Under the pieces are notes generated by a model. That model was not told the origin of the DNA. It did not search any database and saw only the letters and a program-made list of their open reading frames with translations. From contig JADNRV010000056.1 in the NCBI GenBank assembly GCA_015499995.1, forward strand, positions 124,001 to 188,000: a DNA stretch of 64,000 bases. Reading direction: 5' to 3'. The DNA is from Flammula alnicola. Lineage: Eukaryota; Basidiomycota; Agaricomycetes; Agaricales; Strophariaceae. The position numbers and the translations under genes are program-made. Below, piece after piece: positions 61,475 through 64,000 of the stretch (position 1 is its first letter; each line of letters opens with the position of its first letter).

Positions 61475-63455
61475 ATGTCTGACATTGGACGTGGTCTGCC
61501 GCTGCTGAGTGGACCACCGCCGCCTGTGGACTCGTCAAACGCTGACATAGCATGCAGAAAGTGCAACAAAGAATTCAATGTGATCTTTACACGAGCGAGG
61601 AAATGCAATCATTGTGGTGGGTGTTCAGCGACGTTTATATGCATAGTTTCGTTGAAATTGTAGCAGGGTACTCGTATTGTCATAGTTGTTCGGATTACCA
61701 GGCGTTGATGCCTCGTAACGGAGCGGAGACGGGTTACGATGCAATGAATGTGTGTGCGTTTTGCATAGAGTTCTTGACAAGTGCGTCGCATCTACAGTGT
61801 ACTTGATGGCAAATGTCTGACGAGATACAAGTAACGGCTGCGGGAAAGAATCAACTCAAAGGACTCCCTTTGGCGAAACTAAAGAAATACATCAATGCTT
61901 ATAATATCAAGATAGATCGAGCCGTCGAGAAAGATGATCTCATCGACGCCATTCTGACTGCAAGGGCGAGTCGAAAGTCGTTTCGATATTCATGTATTCA
62001 TGCTGATAATTTCTCAGGGTCACAATGGCTGTCTTCCTCGTGCCAATGAGGTGAGTAGACTGAAATGTCACCCACAAAGGTCGCTCAATATTTCCCTTAG
62101 AATTACTACCGGACGTATTCAGTGCCGAACAAAGTATCTCAAGGTCGCCCTCGCGGACTGTTCTCGCGATCAGGAGGCCAAGCTTCTAACGTGCCACCCC
62201 CACCTCCTCCACGCCCTGCTCAAGGTCGCGCACCAGAATTCGCGCGCCCCGATCTCGCGCCGGACAACCCTTACCCACAGCCGCCCTACCCTCCTCGAAG
62301 CTCTCGACCACCGCCGCAACAGCAGCAGTATAACCCTCCACCGCACCCCCCACCTCGACCACACTCGGCATACACCAACGCACCGCCCCACAATCCGCAG
62401 CCCCAGTTCCACACCCCACCTCCACGAGCACCGCCCGGTGGTGGTGCACAAGGATATGGGTATCCTGGGCGCGATGCGCGGGGTTATACAATACCTCCGA
62501 CACCGCCTCAACATTCTCGTCCACAACAACAGCCGCCGCCGCCGCAGCACTACAACCCGCGCCCTGTGCCTCCCCAAAGGCCGCCCCAGTCATCCCAGCC
62601 TCCGCCGCCTCCACCCCGCCAGCGCACGGCGTCTGTCGCACCCCCTCCCACGCTCAACCAGCTGCTGACGATGGATGCCGACTCCGTCGGGTCGCTCAGC
62701 ATCGGCGCGCTGAAAGCGATATTATTCACGAACCACGTCAATGCGGGGCAGATCCTGGAAAAGTCGGACCTGGTCGCGAAGGTGCTGGTGCTGATTGCGG
62801 ATGAGAAGAGGGAGAGGGAGCGGCAGCGGCAGGCGGAGGAGAGGGAGGAGCTGGAGATGATGCAGAGGGAGGCGGAGAGGAGGGAGGGGGTCAGGGAGAG
62901 AGCGTTGGCGGCGGAGAGGGAAAGGCATAGGGCGGAGGCGGCTGCTGCGGAGGCAACGGCAGCAGAAGCGCATATGGACTCGGAGATGAGAGCTGGAGAT
63001 GGAGCTGGGGAGAATCGATCGAGCGGGGACAATAGAGGCCATCCGGAGCACATAACATCGACTACGCCGCCATCTGCGCCAACGGCTGAGCCGGCGCCAC
63101 CCAAGATGCACGGCTCAGCGTCGACGCTTGAGCGCACGGGACTTTGTGTTGTATGTCAAGATGAGGAGGCGAACATTGCCATCGTTGATTGCGGGTATGT
63201 GTCGTTTTTTGTTGCTTCTCCATTTATCCTTCGTTTCAAAGATTCAACTGACATATTTTCTCCCTATTTTCTCGTCTCCAACTTCCTTTTGCAATGAAAC
63301 CGTACTCCTACTTGCAACGAACCATGCCCTTGACCAGGCATATGGCGATGTGCAGAGAATGCTCGGAGCTGATCATGTCCAGTTCGAGAGAGTGTCCGCT
63401 GTGCCGCACGCGCATCGTCACGGAGGCGAGGCTCCTACGGATATTCAAGACGTAG
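61475..63455 (+). CDS. FYVE-SAP-RING E3 ubiquitin ligase, RNF34/rififylin-like
   Basis: The ATG at 61475 starts exon 1 with the first zinc ligands of an atypical FYVE-type finger (CRKCNKEFNVIFTRARKCNHC). The next exon completes it (YSYCHSCSDY, then CAFC). A SAP-like helix-turn-helix follows (NQLKGLPLAKLKKYINAYNI, VEKDDLIDAIL), then about 200 residues of Pro-rich, disordered sequence, a second SAP-like motif (VGSLSIGALKAILFTNHVNA, LEKSDLVAKVL) and a charged coiled coil. The C-terminal RING-HC is split by an intron: CVVCQDEEANIAIVDCG, then HMAMCRECSEL and CPLC, ending LLRIFKT at 63455. This order matches animal RNF34/RFFL, which bind membranes and ubiquitinate signalling proteins. One intron, 61966-62017, starts with GC rather than GT. 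Confidence 0.88.
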
Positions 63456-64000
63456 ACGGGACTGCCTACTTCAAGTTACCGCATAGTAGGGCGGGTACAT
63501 TCATGTTATCACTTCTACTCCCGTCGTGCCGTTTTTCGCATATCGCATATAACTACCTTGGGATCAATCTTTTGGAACAACACACATCTCGGTCTCGGCT
63601 TTCTTTCTCCTACATGGTACATACATCATACATACAATTCGACCCTCAGCACTCGGTGTTCGAACCATCGATCTCATACCATCTCTATCTGTTTTCCGTT
63701 TCGCATGTTTACTACTGTACATCGATGTTGTAGTCGTATTTATTTGACAGAAATTTTCCTTGCCACCATTATTTATCGACGTGGAAAGTCAATCTGCATG
63801 GAGGTGATTTTGCTACTCGTCTTGGAGGATCCGCTGCCTTTGGAGAGAGCAAATTATCTTGACAGATAGCACCTGTAGAGGATATGCATCAGACCAATGA
63901 AGTTACTGTAGTACATGAATTCGAAGGTAGATAGTGGGAACAGATCTAACGAGTTGGGCCTCGAGCTCGTGGTAGCCATTGTTATGCATTCTCGACACCT
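63456..64000. other. 3' flank of the FYVE-SAP-RING gene
   Basis: No gene supported to the right edge. Confidence 0.5.

Noticed and set aside
61621..61663. FYVE exon continuing to its own stop near 61663, giving a short zinc-finger protein.
   Set aside because: A GTGGGT donor at about 61617 and AG acceptor at about 61668 join the finger halves (CNHC-G-YSYCHSC) in frame, so the short form is intron read-through.

Overview
This window looks like nuclear DNA of a filamentous basidiomycete, most likely an Agaricomycete. Genes are dense and broken by many short introns (about 50-80 nt, GT-AG), on both strands, without operons. Gene content fits: COPII Sec23, p24 cargo receptor, signal peptidase subunit SPC25, mitoribosomal protein mL59, fungal OPT transporters, F-box/leucine-rich proteins, GH53 galactanase, class III old yellow enzymes and a DUF3455 secreted protein. 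Species is not determinable by reading alone.

Layout. 1-10 kb: a possible small divergent gene, SEC23, an OPT oligopeptide transporter and a mitochondrial-type conserved protein. 10-18 kb: a long disordered RING-H2 protein and a very long Q/P-rich protein containing a 90-bp internal repeat and a run of tiny duplicated phase-0 exons. 19-24 kb: a small single-pass membrane protein, a cell-surface protein with beta-sandwich-like ectodomains, and a secreted GH53 endo-beta-1,4-galactanase. 24.7-27.3 kb: a near-perfect inverted repeat (foldback element) with about 1.04-kb arms, flanked by TA; its left arm alone is interrupted by a 535-bp element with its own terminal inverted repeats and an apparent 8-bp target duplication. 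Both arms carry a coding-like, intron-bearing segment. 27.7-33 kb: a six-exon acidic small protein, a secreted two-domain beta-sandwich protein and an Erv25-like p24 protein. 33.7-37.6 kb: two convergent F-box-type genes. 37.6-40.6 kb: gene-poor, with a 235-bp hairpin (MITE-like) element. 40.6-47.5 kb: SPC25, two tandem old yellow enzyme paralogs, and a DUF3455 secreted protein. 47.5-50.6 kb: gene-poor. 50.6-54.2 kb: a second, divergent OPT transporter. 54.6-58.6 kb: a tandem duplication of a CsbD-like stress protein gene with a 21-bp minisatellite; between the copies lie broken pieces of relatives of the 20-22 kb surface protein. 58.7-64 kb: a TENA/THI-4 protein, mL59, and a FYVE-SAP-RING ubiquitin ligase resembling animal RNF34/rififylin.

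Functional themes are the early secretory pathway (Sec23, p24, SPC25), nutrient uptake and polysaccharide breakdown (two OPTs, GH53), ubiquitin signalling (two RING proteins, two F-box proteins) and local tandem duplication. Exon joins were worked out by eye from splice sites and frame; for SEC23, p24, SPC25, mL59, TENA, both long disordered proteins and several others the summed exon lengths are exact multiples of three.
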